A stretch of 64,000 bases of DNA from Mercurialis annua. Its lineage: Eukaryota; Streptophyta; Magnoliopsida; Malpighiales; Euphorbiaceae. Location of the stretch: contig NC_065573.1 in NCBI RefSeq assembly GCF_937616625.2, positions 21,033,001 through 21,097,000 of the forward strand, read 5' to 3'. Below are positions 36,778-48,758 of the stretch, piece after piece (within the stretch, counting starts at the first letter, position 1; each line of letters begins with the position of its first letter). Made by a program: the position numbers and the translations under genes. The notes under the pieces are model-generated. The model was not told the DNA's origin, searched no databases, and was given only the letters and a program-made list of their open reading frames with translations.

Positions 36778-39700
36778 TTAAGACGAACAAGCTTCAAGCT
36801 TGGGAAGCAGACTTCGCCATGCATCGGCCATGCTATTTGCCAAACGAGCCTGTCCTTTTGCAAATTCGTGGAAAGCAACTCCGATATCCAGTGTCTTCTG
36901 GTCTTGAAAACGCACTATCTCTTCGTTCATCATTCGTACCATGGTCTCGAAGCTTCTTGTTGCTTCCTCGCCCTCTGTCTTCAACTGCATTACAAACAGC
37001 TATTAGTTGGATTAATCCAAATTCCTAATATTTTCATCTAAAAATATGTCTCGTTAAAAGTATCTTGCCTCATTATATTCAATCTCAGCCTCTCCCACTT
37101 TGTCGGAACGTGTTAACATGAGCTTGTCACTGCACAACCCCAGAACCATCCGGGCCATTAGCACATGCCAGGCAAAAATCAGATCAAATTTCATATACAC
37201 AACCCACATTAGTATTTTCAAGCTTTGACCTATCATTCAGTAACAGTAAAGATGCAAACCTTCACCGCTTAACGCCATGCAAGGGAATCCACTAGTGGGT
37301 ACATTTTATAGTGGCATATTTTCTATTCTAAAATGGACCCGAACCTGGATGATCTATCCATGACCAGGATGACGCTTGGGTGAAACTAAGTGGAGGTTCG
37401 AACCGACTGATGTTGAAGAATCAGCGGATGAGTTGTGGTTAGGGGTGATGCCACTCGAACCCAGAGCTAGCTGGTTTGTTTGGTACGACAAGAGATCAAC
37501 GTGAACTGCCCCATTGGATACAATTTATCCTAACAGACCGCTTCTAATGCACTGTCTGAAGATGATGCATCACTAAGCAATATTTATTGATCAAAAAAAT
37601 TGGAAAGCACAAAACCTAGTTTTATTTCTCATCTACTAGATGACAATACCCATTTACAAACATGCCCTCCTACTCAATTTAAGTTGCATAGCGTCGACAT
37701 CAAAACTGTAACTAAACACCAGTATAGATTTATGAGGGCATAGTCCAAGGCGTTATAGGAAATGACAGGACTCTATTGGATACCACTCATCATGTAGATA
37801 AATATTTCAGAACACATCACTAGAACAGCAAGTATGATGAAGATTAAAGCAAAAATGAAAATAAAAATAAAGGATAATGAGGGTCGTACAGATTTATCTC
37901 CTTCAACTTGATTGTTTCTGCCAATTCACACTGATGCCTGAAGGCATTGGCCCTCTCAACTATGGTGGCCTGTTTTAAGATGACCATTATCAGCTTGAGA
38001 AAAAATCTAAGACACTACCGATAGAAGAGGTGGGAGAGAACTCAGAATAGGCCATATTCACCTTAATGGATTGCACAGCACGAACATAATCTTTCAACGG
38101 TTCTTCAAAATTCATTAAAAGTTGATGGGCCTGCAAATTCCAGAAAACGATGTTCAGATAATTTAGCATCAACCAGGCCACCTATTAATCAGCAACTAAA
38201 TTCAGACAACAGAACTAAATGCTGAATGTGGAAGGTAGGAACCGAACACAACGAATACCTCCTTTTGCAGCCTAGCAGATAATGTCTCTGATTTTGTCCC
38301 TAGGTCAGAAAATGCCTTCCCAAGGGACTCTCCTTCACAAGCACCAAGAAGCTTGGCTGCCTTTCCAAAATCTGATAGAGACTGTCCCATTTCTGAGGAA
38401 ATAAATACACAGTTACCAAAAAATCAATTGTAGTATAGTAATCCTACAATGAATACAGAAAGGTTAATATGTATGGAATCGATATGACAAAATCCTCACT
38501 ACCTCTGTGCCTCTTTACAAGACGATATGCATGCTTCTGAGCTTCAGCCAAGTGGTTTTCAAGCTCAAAGATGTAATGTTTCAACTTTTCATACTCAGGA
38601 TTTGATTCTTCAACAGGTTTTTCCTTCCCAAGAATGACATCGCTCACTTTAGTTTGCACATCCTGCAAAGGAAAACATAGATCAAACTGTATATACCCAT
38701 ATTCAAATATCGTATGCTGTACAAGCAAAAATGAGTACTATATCATTTGTTAAACTTTACCCACCAATATTTGTAAACTAAACCAACAAGAAGAGAAACA
38801 TATTCCCCCATTAAAAGTAGAAATTCTGATGACAATTATGCAATTGATACGGACCAATGCTGAACGCGCACCTTGAAAATTTGCATAAAATCCGTTGGCT
38901 TCTTCGTAAAAATACCAGTCTCATAAGCCCTTAATCTCTCCATGGTCTGGAAAGCCGGAAATCTATTAGTACAGATAACACACAAATTTTCATTTCACTA
39001 AAATCCAGTAGGAATTAGAGTTCATGCAGATAGATTTTGTTTATGTGCAGCTGATGTCGTGAAAAAAAAAATAAAGGCACTCTTATGACTCATGATCATA
39101 ATTACAGCGATCAATCAGGGCTTTTGATGAAGCCCAACTCTGATCAAAGTTTATTTGTACTTCCATTTTCGAGAGATACTTGACAAGTATGTGCCTAAGG
39201 ATATGTCAAACGAAGAAGAGCTTCACTCTCCAAAAATAAACAAACTACATGGTTTTCCTTTTCCTTCAACTATTTTATTCTTTATCTTTCTATTGATATA
39301 ATGTACTTCAGAAATCCATTCTTTTAATACTTGATCCTTGAGAAAATAAGAAACTTTAGCAAAGAGGGTGTGCATTCAGCAAAAGTTTTGCTTCCATCAT
39401 TTGTGTTTAATGCACCAACAAGATACCTAAAGCAATTGCTAGGACAATAAAATGTCAATACTTGAAGAAACTGCTATATGAAGAGACAATAAATCCAACT
39501 ATCTACAATTGAGAAGTCCACATATAGATGGGTACATATTTTATGAATCAAACTTCACTGCACAAGAAAAATGTGTAACTGATTACTCAAAGCTCCAAGT
39601 GTAAATAAATAGATAACCTCTTCATCTGCCTGTAAAAAGGTTCTCAGATCCTCACTTTGCTGAAGCTCATTATGAGAGGCTATCCTGTTGACGAATATAT

Positions 39701-41173
39701 CCAGTGCTTGGCGCCTCAACTCTATAAATTCAGCACTGAAACGAAACTTTTCTGCATTTAAGAAGCCAAAATTAATTTAAGTTCAATTTCAAAATGCTTC
39801 ATAAAGAACCCTATTGTATAAAAGTGTCCAAGATTTTCGACAAATTGCATTTATCTAAGCAGGAAAAATAGAGCAAATCATAAGGTGGTAAAAGTGGGAA
39901 GAAAGGGCCAATAGAAATTTCTTGTGAGACCAAAACATGGTGTCATGAATAAGTTCCCTCTGCATAGTTGTTTGGATATACTAATATTTCCTTCAGCCAT
40001 TGCAGAGTGGTCAAACCACATTACTGAAGAGAAATAGAATAAGAGTTCGATAATGTATAGCTGGAACTCTGTTTTCACATGATATGACTAGAACTATCCA
40101 GCATAATAGTGATCTCTTTTTCTTTTATGCTAAAAATTAACCCATTTTTTTATTCTTGATCTTAATATATTACTGTTTTTATCATTTTTAAAAAGGGAAA
40201 ATCGTGGTGAAAATCAAATGTAATGAGATCAATTGTGAAATGACGAGGAAATTCAACTCGACTAAATCTTAAACGAAGTTAATTGGGATTGACTATGTGG
40301 ATTCTATTCTTCCAATCCACATGATTTTGAGCTAAATCCTCAAAAAGGTATAAGACCTATAAATCATTATGACTTTTTCTCCTCCAAGTTAACTTAGACC
40401 TACCTGTCTTTTTTTCATACATCTAATCTAATATGGTAAACTTTTCTAACTGGCGTTCCTCTAGATATGTGGCTCACATGGCTGAACCATCTTTAAGACA
40501 ATAAAACTTTATATTTATAATATTAACTAGGAAAGAAAACATAAGAAAATTATAAAACTTAAACTAGGAAAAGAGAAGGCAATAAAAAACAATCTGATTC
40601 TTTCACTTTCTTTCATAGTGATGAGTTCAAGTTCTTACCTACAGTACTTTTCTCCGGAAGAGGAGGAATAAAGACACCTTTATATTTTTCAAAAAGACGA
40701 TCATGTAACCAAATGAAATCACTGTAACGCCGAATTACAATCTTCTCAGGTCCTTGGTAATCAGGAAAGTTGGTCTGCAAAAGGAAATTAGAGAACAATC
40801 AAACTACGACATACATGAACAATGTACCGAAGACATGTTATCATCGGAAAATAATCTTCAAAATACAATCAAATACTGTCTTAGTACAAATTTAAACCAA
40901 ATATAACTCATGTTTTAAACTAACTGACTAATCTACAAACTAATTGCAGCTTAACTCAAATTTGACAACATAAAAAACAACCTAAAACCCTAAATCATCA
41001 ATAAAAGGGAAAATTGGAAAACATTTTACCTTGGTAATAACGCGATAGGAGATGTAAGATTGGACGCCATTGCCTAACTTAACAGGATCAGTAACTGATA
41101 CTGATAAATAAGGCTGTGATGATGGAGATCTAGGGCTGAGTGAAGACCCTGACGAGCTTCTCTGCTGTTCCAT
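36778..41173 (-). CDS. SNX1: Sorting nexin 1 (PX-BAR), retromer-associated
   Basis: Ten exons, 5' to 3': 41173-41030, 40774-40639, 39751-39618, 38946-38872, 38662-38503, 38392-38259, 38130-38062, 37969-37890, 37129-37069, 36984-36778; 399 codons, the size of plant SNX1. Exon 9 uses a GC donor (GAG then GCAAGATA); the rest are GT-AG. After a Ser/Pro-rich start comes the PX phosphoinositide-binding domain (VTDPVKLGNGVQSYISYRV; R63RYSDF68WLHDRL with a gap-free match to the RRYSDF hallmark; FIPPLPEKSTV). The remainder is helical and acts as the BAR dimer that senses curved membrane, ending LANSMADAWRSLLPKLEA. SNX1 works on endosomes with retromer in recycling of vacuolar sorting receptors and auxin carriers. 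Intron 8 carries a plastid rRNA insert at 37331-37476. Confidence 0.95.
37331..37476 (+). other. Nuclear insertion of plastid 23S rRNA gene fragment (NUPT)
   Basis: About 146 bp that read as plastid 23S rRNA: AATGGACCCGAACCTGG, GATCTATCCATGACCAGGAT, GGGTGAAACTAAGTGGAGGT, CCGACTGATGTTGAAGAATC, CGGATGAGTTGTGGTTAGGG, CCACTCGAACCCAGAGCTAG, CTGGTT. Similarity stops on both sides. A few changes from the form I remember (CGAACC for CCGAACC context, GTGATGCC lacking AA) show it is a decayed copy. It lies antisense to SNX1 within intron 8. Confidence 0.85.
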
Positions 41174-41586
41174 TCTCAAACGGAATAAACACAATAAAAT
41201 CAAACCAATTTAGCTAATGGTAGAAAATGAACTGGATATAGTAAAATAAAATGGCACACTTGTAAATTACCGCTGTAATCATGGTCTATTGTATACACAG
41301 CTTGATCAGTAAAGCGGAGGCCGGTGAATTGGTCGCGGCGGACAGAAGGTATTCCGGCGAATGGTGAGGAACTAGTTTGTCAACAAACGGAATAACTGAA
41401 AGTCATCACGGCGAGTGAGTTGTGCAATTTGACGAACAATTGAAATGACTGGATTTTTTCTTTAACTCGCAAACGACATGGCGTGTACTTTCTGCCTTTT
41501 TTGGTGAGGATTTCTACACGTGTACGCTCAATGAGTTGATTTTAAAATTGGTTCAATATGAATTTTTCACCGCTAATTAATGAACC

Positions 41587-41841
41587 AGTGTTTTAAAAAC
41601 CGGACCGGATCGGACCGCAAACCGGCCAGTGATCCGGTCTGAAACTGCAAAAAATCGGTCTTTGATTGGACCGAGTTGAACCGGTAAAAAACCGGATGTT
41701 GAATCGGATCGGACCGAATTAAACCGATAAAAAACCGGTGAATCAAATTTTTTTAAAATTTATTAAACCGATTGAACCGGTCATTAAACCGGAAACTGGT
41801 GGCCTCACCGGTTCAGCTACCGGTTTGATTTTTAAAACACT
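41587..41841. mobile_element. MITE (AGTGTTTTAAAAACCGG)
   Basis: Inverted ends AGTGTTTTAAAAACCGG and CCGGTTTGATTTTTAAAACACT with a CCGGT/ACCGG-rich interior. No clear duplication. It lies about 400 bp upstream of the SNX1 start. 41174-41586 is the SNX1 5' flank with GC-richer leader-like sequence. Confidence 0.75.
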
Positions 41842-42420
41842 ACAATAAACTATAATTAAATGGTAGAATCGATGCACAACAAACTACTACTATTAGTTTG
41901 TGAGTCTAATATTTTTCACTAAAAATAACTGTCGATTTAATTTCGTTGTCACATATTTTATCTTAAACTTTAGTCTTATATAAATTTTATTTTATCACAA
42001 GCTAAATTTCTTATTGATGATAATAACTTACATAAATAAATGGTTCCTCAATTAAGTGAATCTTCGATAAAAAAAAATTAAGAAAATTGTTCTAAAGATA
42101 TTAATGAGAAATATAAATATATTCATAAAAAAAACTATAAATATAGACATCGAATATAACTTTTCTAACTAATAAAAGAGTCATCCAAATACATTCATAA
42201 TTTATTTATTGGTACTACAATTTTAAAACTGCTCGATCGTCGAATTTTCAAAATTTTCAAGTCTCATCTTCAATATGAATCTAAAGTTATATCTAATAAA
42301 ACAAGAACAATTATTGGAGAAATATTATTAAAATAATCCAAATATAAAGTGATAACGTAGTGAACCCATAACTTAGGGGCAAAGCATCCTCAACGACATA
42401 GTATATCACTAAGTCAAATA
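41842..42420. other. AT-rich spacer
   Basis: No gene, repeat end or site that I can support. Confidence 0.35.
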
Positions 42421-42429
42421 ATAATCAGC

Positions 42430-43666
42430 GGTTAATAATCACTCATGCCCCCTGATTTTAAAGGGTCCGATCACAAAACTCCCTAATTTTTATACACAAA
42501 ACTCTCTGATCTTTGTGGGGGCGCTCACAAAACCCCCTGAAATCAAAAAAATTGGCAATTTTTAAAAAAATGGTGATGTGGCAGCGAGTTTTTTGTGTGA
42601 GACCCAATAAAAATTTGTCCCTATGTCAGGTGTCAGCTGACACCTCATCACAAATCAAAAAATACCCAAAATACCCCCAAAATCAATTAAAAAAACTCAA
42701 CTCAACCATCCAAATCAAACCCAATTAAATTTAACCAAACCACTTCACCCTAATCACCACCCACCATTTTCCTGCCACTACTATCCGCATTCCGCCGCCT
42801 CCACGGACGAAATTTTTTCCGGCTGCCTCTCTCCTTCACCAGTCTGTTCTTTGATGAAGAACAGATCACCGATCTGTTCTTGAATAAAGAACATATCAGT
42901 GCAGCAATATAACTTTCAAACAAGAATTGCTAGCCTGTTTAGAGAACAATTGGACAATGCTCAAGGATAGCCCCCTAAATTAATTTATCTTGATTAATTC
43001 ATACCTGATAAATAGCAAAATGTCAAGTGAGCAAAGAGAATAAGCAACAAAAGTGCGTAGACAAGATAAAATGTAATTTAAAGATGCATCCCTCCCACTA
43101 AGAGTTGTCAAAAATTAATGAAGGTGGTTCCAATTAATTTATAAATTTGTGTCAAGCGGGTCAAAGCAAATGCACAAATGCCGCCGAAATACAAAAGAAT
43201 TATAAATTTTGTTCTTCGTCCAAGAACAGACCCAGGTGGGTCTGGTCTTTGATGAAGAAGAGAGACAGCCAGAAGAAAAAAAAATCGGCCATGGAGGCGG
43301 CGGCGTGCGGGTGGTGGTGGATGGAAATTGGTGGGTGGTGATTAGAGTGAAGTGATTTGGTTAGATTTAATTGGGTTTGATTTGAATGGTTAGGTTGAGT
43401 TTTTTTTAATTGATTTTTGGGTATTTTTGGATTTCTGATGAGGTGTCAGCTGACAACTGACATGGGATAAATTTTTGTTGGGTCTGACACAAAAATTCGC
43501 CACCACTTCATCGTTTTTTTCAAAAAATCGCCAATTTTTTAGCCTCAGGGGGTTTGTGAACGTCGACACAAAGATCAGGATTCAGGAGGTTTTGTGATCG
43601 ATTTTAAATATTAGGGGGTTTTGTGATCGACCCCCTAAAATCAGGGGTCATGGGTGATTATTAGCC
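42430..43666. mobile_element. MULE-type MITE, class 1, copy 2
   Basis: 1237 bp from GGTTAATAATCACTCATG to CATGGGTGATTATTAGCC, with arms pairing far inward (TCACCTCATCACAAATC, GATGAGGTGTCAGCTGACA). A 9-bp duplication with one mismatch flanks it: ATAATCAGC (42421-42429) and ATAATCGGC (43667-43675). The centre has TCTGTTCTTTGATGAAGAAC, GATCTGTTCTTG and CAAGAACAGACCCAGGTGGG. The middle stretch 42900-43190 is unpaired and may be a later insert. Confidence 0.9.
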
Positions 43667-43675
43667 ATAATCGGC

Positions 43676-44783
43676 ACACTCCAATCAGACTAATCGAGAT
43701 AAAGCACATAGCTCGTACCTCAGTCATGTACTTGACAGCTCATACGGGATACTCAGGAAAGAAGTATGTCAAGGTAGCTCGAATACCTCAAGCAAAAGAC
43801 CGAACTACCATATTTCGGATAACATGCGTGTCTAACAACCACTGGGACACAAAAGAATCTCTGACACACGAGAATGTCTCTGGCGTTGCACCCATATGAC
43901 ATATAACTCAAAACACGAGAGAACGTGCCAGCTCAGCCAACTGAAAATGGGGACCAAAGAAAGAGAATCTCAAATGGTTATATGGGTTAGTCTATTAAAA
44001 TCATATTATGTGGTACCCTAAAATGTACTTCTTCTTTTCACCATTAGATTAATTTCTCTTTTCTTTCGCTATTGAAAACTAACTTGACTGTTGGAGTGGA
44101 CAGTTGAAGAACCCCTTCGGTGTTCTTTTTTATCTCTGTTTTATTCAGTTCTTAGGTCTTGATATCTCGGATAATCCTCCTAACTATTATGTGATTTATC
44201 ACAAAAGATTCTAAAAAAATATAGTTTTTAAGTTTGAGATTTAATTCCCACGAGAGAACTTTTAAGTTTTTTAATTGGATTAAAAATCCTTTAAACCAAA
44301 AGAAGAAGAAAACAAACAAATCAAATTTTATTGATAGATTTTTGAAGGAAACCACTAGATAAGTTAGAAGTGTTTTTACGGCCATCAAAACTACCTCCTC
44401 TAAATTAAGATTCTTCAGTAATGTTAGATGCAAGAGTCCTTTAAATATGGAGTTTTATTAAACAAAAACTAAGTAAAAAATTTAAAAAAAAAAGAGTGAG
44501 AATTGAAGAATAGAGAAGGTCTTCAAAACCATAGTTTTACTTTTATTTTATTAAAGAGTAGCGTGAGGATTTGTTTTAGAAAAATATTGTACAAAAATAT
44601 GTTCAAAATTTTAGTTTCATACAACTGAATCCCTCAATTTGTGAGCTTCTTTTTTGTCTTGTCATTCTTTAGGTGTTTTTTTGTCATTAACATGTATGCT
44701 TTTTTATTGTTATTTTAATGTTTTTTATCAAAAGGATGTGATATTAGGGAAATAAGCTTACAACATAAAACTAGTCTTTATCC
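43676..44783. other. Spacer, no gene recognised
   Basis: 43680-43930 is less AT-rich and keeps an open frame of 81 codons without known motifs. It could be a fragment of an older retroelement. 43931-44783 is AT-rich with nothing recognisable. Confidence 0.3.
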
Positions 44784-46251
44784 CTAATTGAAATACTGTA
44801 AACATGTTTTCTTACAACGTTGAGCTATATTATGAGCCATCGTATTAAAATGACGAAGAATATATCTAAACAATGATTCTTGAAATGAAGAACGGAGATG
44901 CAAAATATTCGTACAAATATCCCAAATAGAAGACTTGCATAAAGTCTATAAGTTTAAAGTTTGAGGAATTCGTAAGGCACTCCCTTCAAAAGTTAACTGT
45001 TTCCAACCATTTGATAACGCCCAAACATATCTTGTTTGAATGTTAAGAACTCGAATACCCTCGGATACCAAATATGTCTAAAAAGGCTGAGAATTTACCT
45101 TTTTATAATGCCTAGATGATTTATTGCCACCACCTCCATTGTTCCAAATTTAAATTTTAAATTGGAAGCAACATCATAATTGAGTTTCAATGTACCTGGA
45201 GTTGAAAGTTGGTATCTATAACTTTGTTGAGCATAATTTCTTTCATTCGGAAGAACAGGCAATAGAGGAATATGATAAGAACTGAACTCTTGACAAGCAT
45301 GACGACCCTGTATGTTTACCTCTATAGAATGAGTTTTCAAATTCTCAAACATTGCTTGATTTCTAGACTTCCATATTTGCCATAACAGAAAACAAAATAA
45401 ATATATACTATTTCCTAAAAAAAATCCAACTCTTGGAGCTAATTAACAACATACAACCAAATCTGAGAGAATTGTAAATCTGGTAAATCAATAACTCTTA
45501 GAGAAAGAGGACTCAGATACCAAACTTGAACAACGTCAACGAATCATTGGCAATCTTAAGAGAAGAAATCTCTTCCCTATGCTTGAGGCACAACTCTTGA
45601 ATCCTCTTAGTAACCCTAGACATTTTCTAAAGATGAACATTGATATTTTGAATGCTTTTCAACCCATCTAAACAAGCATATGTGTTCGTTCTCAAGAGCC
45701 TGCACACCATCAACAACGCGGAGGAAACTAGTATAACGGCTGGGTGAAATTTCACGACCGCCTAGGGCCTCATAGGGAGAAGCATGGCTCTGAACGGTAA
45801 GTAACAAAGACAGATATTGGTGAACATAGATGGCATCTATCGGAGCAGCCTTGGGGAGGATAAAATAGTCCCTATCTACAACACTCCGTTGGACAATGAA
45901 TATGGATGTGTTGTGGCTGGACACTTCCTTGAATTTGTCGCCTGAGTTGTGACAACCAAAGGAGGAAGTGACGCAGAAGAGGAGGCAGGAGAATGATGTG
46001 AAAGAGGGACCTGTAATAGTAGAAATTGTCATTGAATTAATAGCTATAGAAGAAAACTGACCATCATCAAAGCTGGTGGGCAACACTGTAAAAATAGAAC
46101 CGGTGGAAGAGGGACACTTGCCAACACCTTGGGGGCTAGTATCCTCACTATATGAGATAACGGATACGAAATGCGTTGAAGGACGATCTTGCATGGGTAT
46201 ATTCGCCACTAAAACGACATCCTCCATAGTGTCGAATATACTTTTTGCCAT
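44784..46251 (-). pseudogene. Internally deleted LINE remnant (zf-RVT and RNase H-like end)
   Basis: Minus-strand frames in order: 46251-45616, 211 codons from an ATG with no recognised domain, possibly the start of a LINE ORF; about 45500-45430 with LYLSPLSLR-like text; 45430-45095 with LLWQIWKSRNQAMFENLKT and PGTLKLNYDVASN, the typical joint of LINE zf-RVT and RNase H regions; then, after a frameshift, RHFNTMAHNIAQRC ending in TAG at 44786-44784, the usual RNase H tail. No endonuclease or reverse transcriptase core is present, so the element is dead. Confidence 0.5.
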
Positions 46252-46425
46252 TTTAGTGAAAGAAAATTTAGGAAAAGATCGATTAAAAAAGGAGAGAAGG
46301 TAGAGGATAGAAGAAGATCTTGCAAACGAAAGAAAAGAGCTAAAAGAAATGATATAAGGGAGAAAAAAACCTATTTATAAGAGAGAGGAGAGAGAATGAG
46401 TCGGAAAACTCAAGAGATAAAACCA

Positions 46426-46955
46426 CTAAGGTGCCGTTTGGTCCAAGGTTAAGAATCGGAATGAGAAGCAATGAGAATAATTGTTTTCATTTTTTATTTG
46501 GTTCAAAATTAGTGTAAAAATGAGAATGGGTAAAGTTTAATAAAAAAATTATTTATTATTTATTAAAAAATTATTATTTATTATTTATTTTTTAAAATAT
46601 TTTTTTATATAAAAAAAATAAATTTTTAAAAAAAATATTAAAAAAATATTTTAAAAAAATTAAAAAAATTCTTTTTAAAAAAATATTAAAAACATATTTT
46701 TTATTGTTTTAAGTATATTTTTTAAAATAAATATTTAAAAATAGTTTTTTAATATTTATATACTTATTATTTATTATTAAAGTATTTTATTAAATTTTGA
46801 TTCTCATTTCCATGAGGTAGGGGAAATGGGACATTGAAGGAGTAATCAAATTCTCATTGTCTAATACAATTTGACAAAACAAACACAACAATGAGAATTA
46901 GTGTCATTTCCATTTCCATTCCTCCATTTTTTTGGCGAACCAAAAAGCCCCTTAG
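46426..46955. mobile_element. AT-rich MITE (CTAAGGTGCCGTTTGG)
   Basis: The ends CTAAGGTGCCGTTTGGTCC and GGCGAACCAAAAAGCCCCTTAG are inverted copies; inside are AATGAGAA and TTCTCATT pairs. This resembles hAT or Harbinger MITEs. The duplication is not clear. Confidence 0.65.
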
Positions 46956-47640
46956 AATTTTTCATGTACCTGAAACATTCAACATGAATTCAAAATACTT
47001 TCAAGACAAAATAAAATATCATCATTCATGGCGGCACGCTATAAAAACCATAAAAGATGAGGCGACATGGGTTTAACCGCCAAAAAGAGTGAGGCGGTGA
47101 TGGTAGATACATGACGCCTGAGGAACATTCAAACAAGTACTGATGTACACCACAACAAACAAAATATAAATACTACCACAAGTAGAAGAAGAAGGAACAA
47201 TTGAAAAGAGAGACAAAACAAAATAGTAAAGAGGAATAGAAGGATACAATAAATATAAACATTCTATTCGATTTTTGAAGTGACTCTCAAAGTTAAGCAA
47301 CGACAAAATTTGGAATTACTTCCAAAATCAAGAGGATGATTATCAAACAAGGACCACTAACAAGGAATCAGTTAAACGTAGGCTTTTCCAAATTTTAGAT
47401 GTAGACGTAAACCAGCATATACGTTTAAAATTCTAAAAACCCACGAAAGGCTAAAAGCACTACATCCACCACACCAGATTATATCGAAGCAAAGGCCTAT
47501 AAAAAATGCAACACTAAAGGACCTTTAAAAGAGGTAAATGCCAGTTCTAATTTTTCTGGTATGGTTTAAATTACTCGTTTAAATACTACAACTACACTTA
47601 CTGACTTATGTATAAGTGAATCATTTTAAAAGTTTTAAAG
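46956..47640. other. Spacer between two MITEs
   Basis: No gene. Short open frames lack recognisable motifs. Confidence 0.3.
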
Positions 47641-47650
47641 ATATATTTTA

Positions 47651-48344
47651 GGCTAATAATCACCGACGGTCCTTGACTTTTACCCTAAACTTCTGTAAAC
47701 CCCTATACTTTCAAAAGCTTCCCTAAACTCCCCAGACTTTATGGCGGCGCTCATTTACGGTCCTTATGGACAAAAAAATCCCTTACAAAAAAATGGCAGC
47801 TAGCGGCGCCACGTTATCTGACATGTCAGAAAAAGTTCAAAAAAAATTAAAAGCCCAAAATACCCCTGAAATAAACCTAATCAAACCACGCTCAATTTAA
47901 TCTAACCATTCTCATTCAAACCAACCACGCTCAACCACGCTCGATTTCGAATCTGTTCTCAAATTCTTGAGAACAGATCGTTCTCAAGAACAGATTCGGA
48001 AGATGACCTGCGGCGGCGGCGGTTGACCTGGTTGGTTTTGAGTGTGGTTGGTTTGAATGAGAATGGTTGAATTTAATTGAGTGTGGTTTGATTAGATTGG
48101 TTAGATTTTGGTTTGATTTGCTTATTTCAGGGGTATTTTGGGCTTTTAAATTTTTTTGAATTTTTTAGGACATGTCAGATGACATGGCGCCGCCAGCTGC
48201 CAATTTTTTTGTAAGGGCATTTTCGTCCATAAGGGCCGTGAATGGCGCCGCCACAAAAGTTGGGGGTTTAGAGAAGTTTTTGAAAGTATAGGGGGTTTAG
48301 GGAAGTTTGGAGTAAAGGTCGAGGACCATTAGTGATTATTAGCC
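47651..48344. mobile_element. MULE-type MITE, class 1, copy 3
   Basis: 694 bp from GGCTAATAATCACCGACGG to GTGATTATTAGCC, with near-complete foldback. A perfect 10-bp duplication ATATATTTTA flanks it (47641-47650 and 48345-48354). The centre has GAATCTGTTCTCAAATTCTTG, GAACAGATCGTTCTCAAGAA and then CGGCGGCGGCGG. Confidence 0.93.
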
Positions 48345-48397
48345 ATATATTTTAATTAAATTTAAAAGTTTATTTGTATTTTGATATAAACATCAAA

Positions 48398-48748
48398 GAA
48401 CAAAGGGATAACGCGCCCCCTAAATTTGCGAAACGGGGTCATCGAACTGAATTTATACTTTTTTGAGCAACTAACTCCAAAACTCTTCATTTTTGGGTCA
48501 AATAACCCCATAATTGTATTTTTAAATGCGTAAAATATAAATCGGAGGTGAGGGATGCACAAAAATAATTAGATACTTGCTTAATTGTTCCAATATAATT
48601 ATCCTAAATTCATTTTTTGAAATAAAAATATAAATTATGAGATTATTGGGCCAAAAATGAAGAGTTTTTGGATTATTTGCTTAAAAAATTATAAATTAAA
48701 TTAGATAATCCCGTGTCAGAAGTCCGAGGGCGCGGTGACCCTTTACTC
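48398..48748. mobile_element. MULE-type MITE, class 2-like, copy 2
   Basis: 351 bp from GAACAAAGGGATAACGCGCC to GGCGCGGTGACCCTTTACTC. A perfect 10-bp duplication AAACATCAAA flanks it (48388-48397 and 48749-48758). The terminal GAACAAAGG is shared with the class 2 elements, but the interior is different. Confidence 0.85.
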
Positions 48749-48758
48749 AAACATCAAA

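Noticed and set aside
37331..37476. A functional rRNA gene
   Set aside because: Only about 146 bp of 23S, within a nuclear intron and with changes; it is an organelle insertion fragment.
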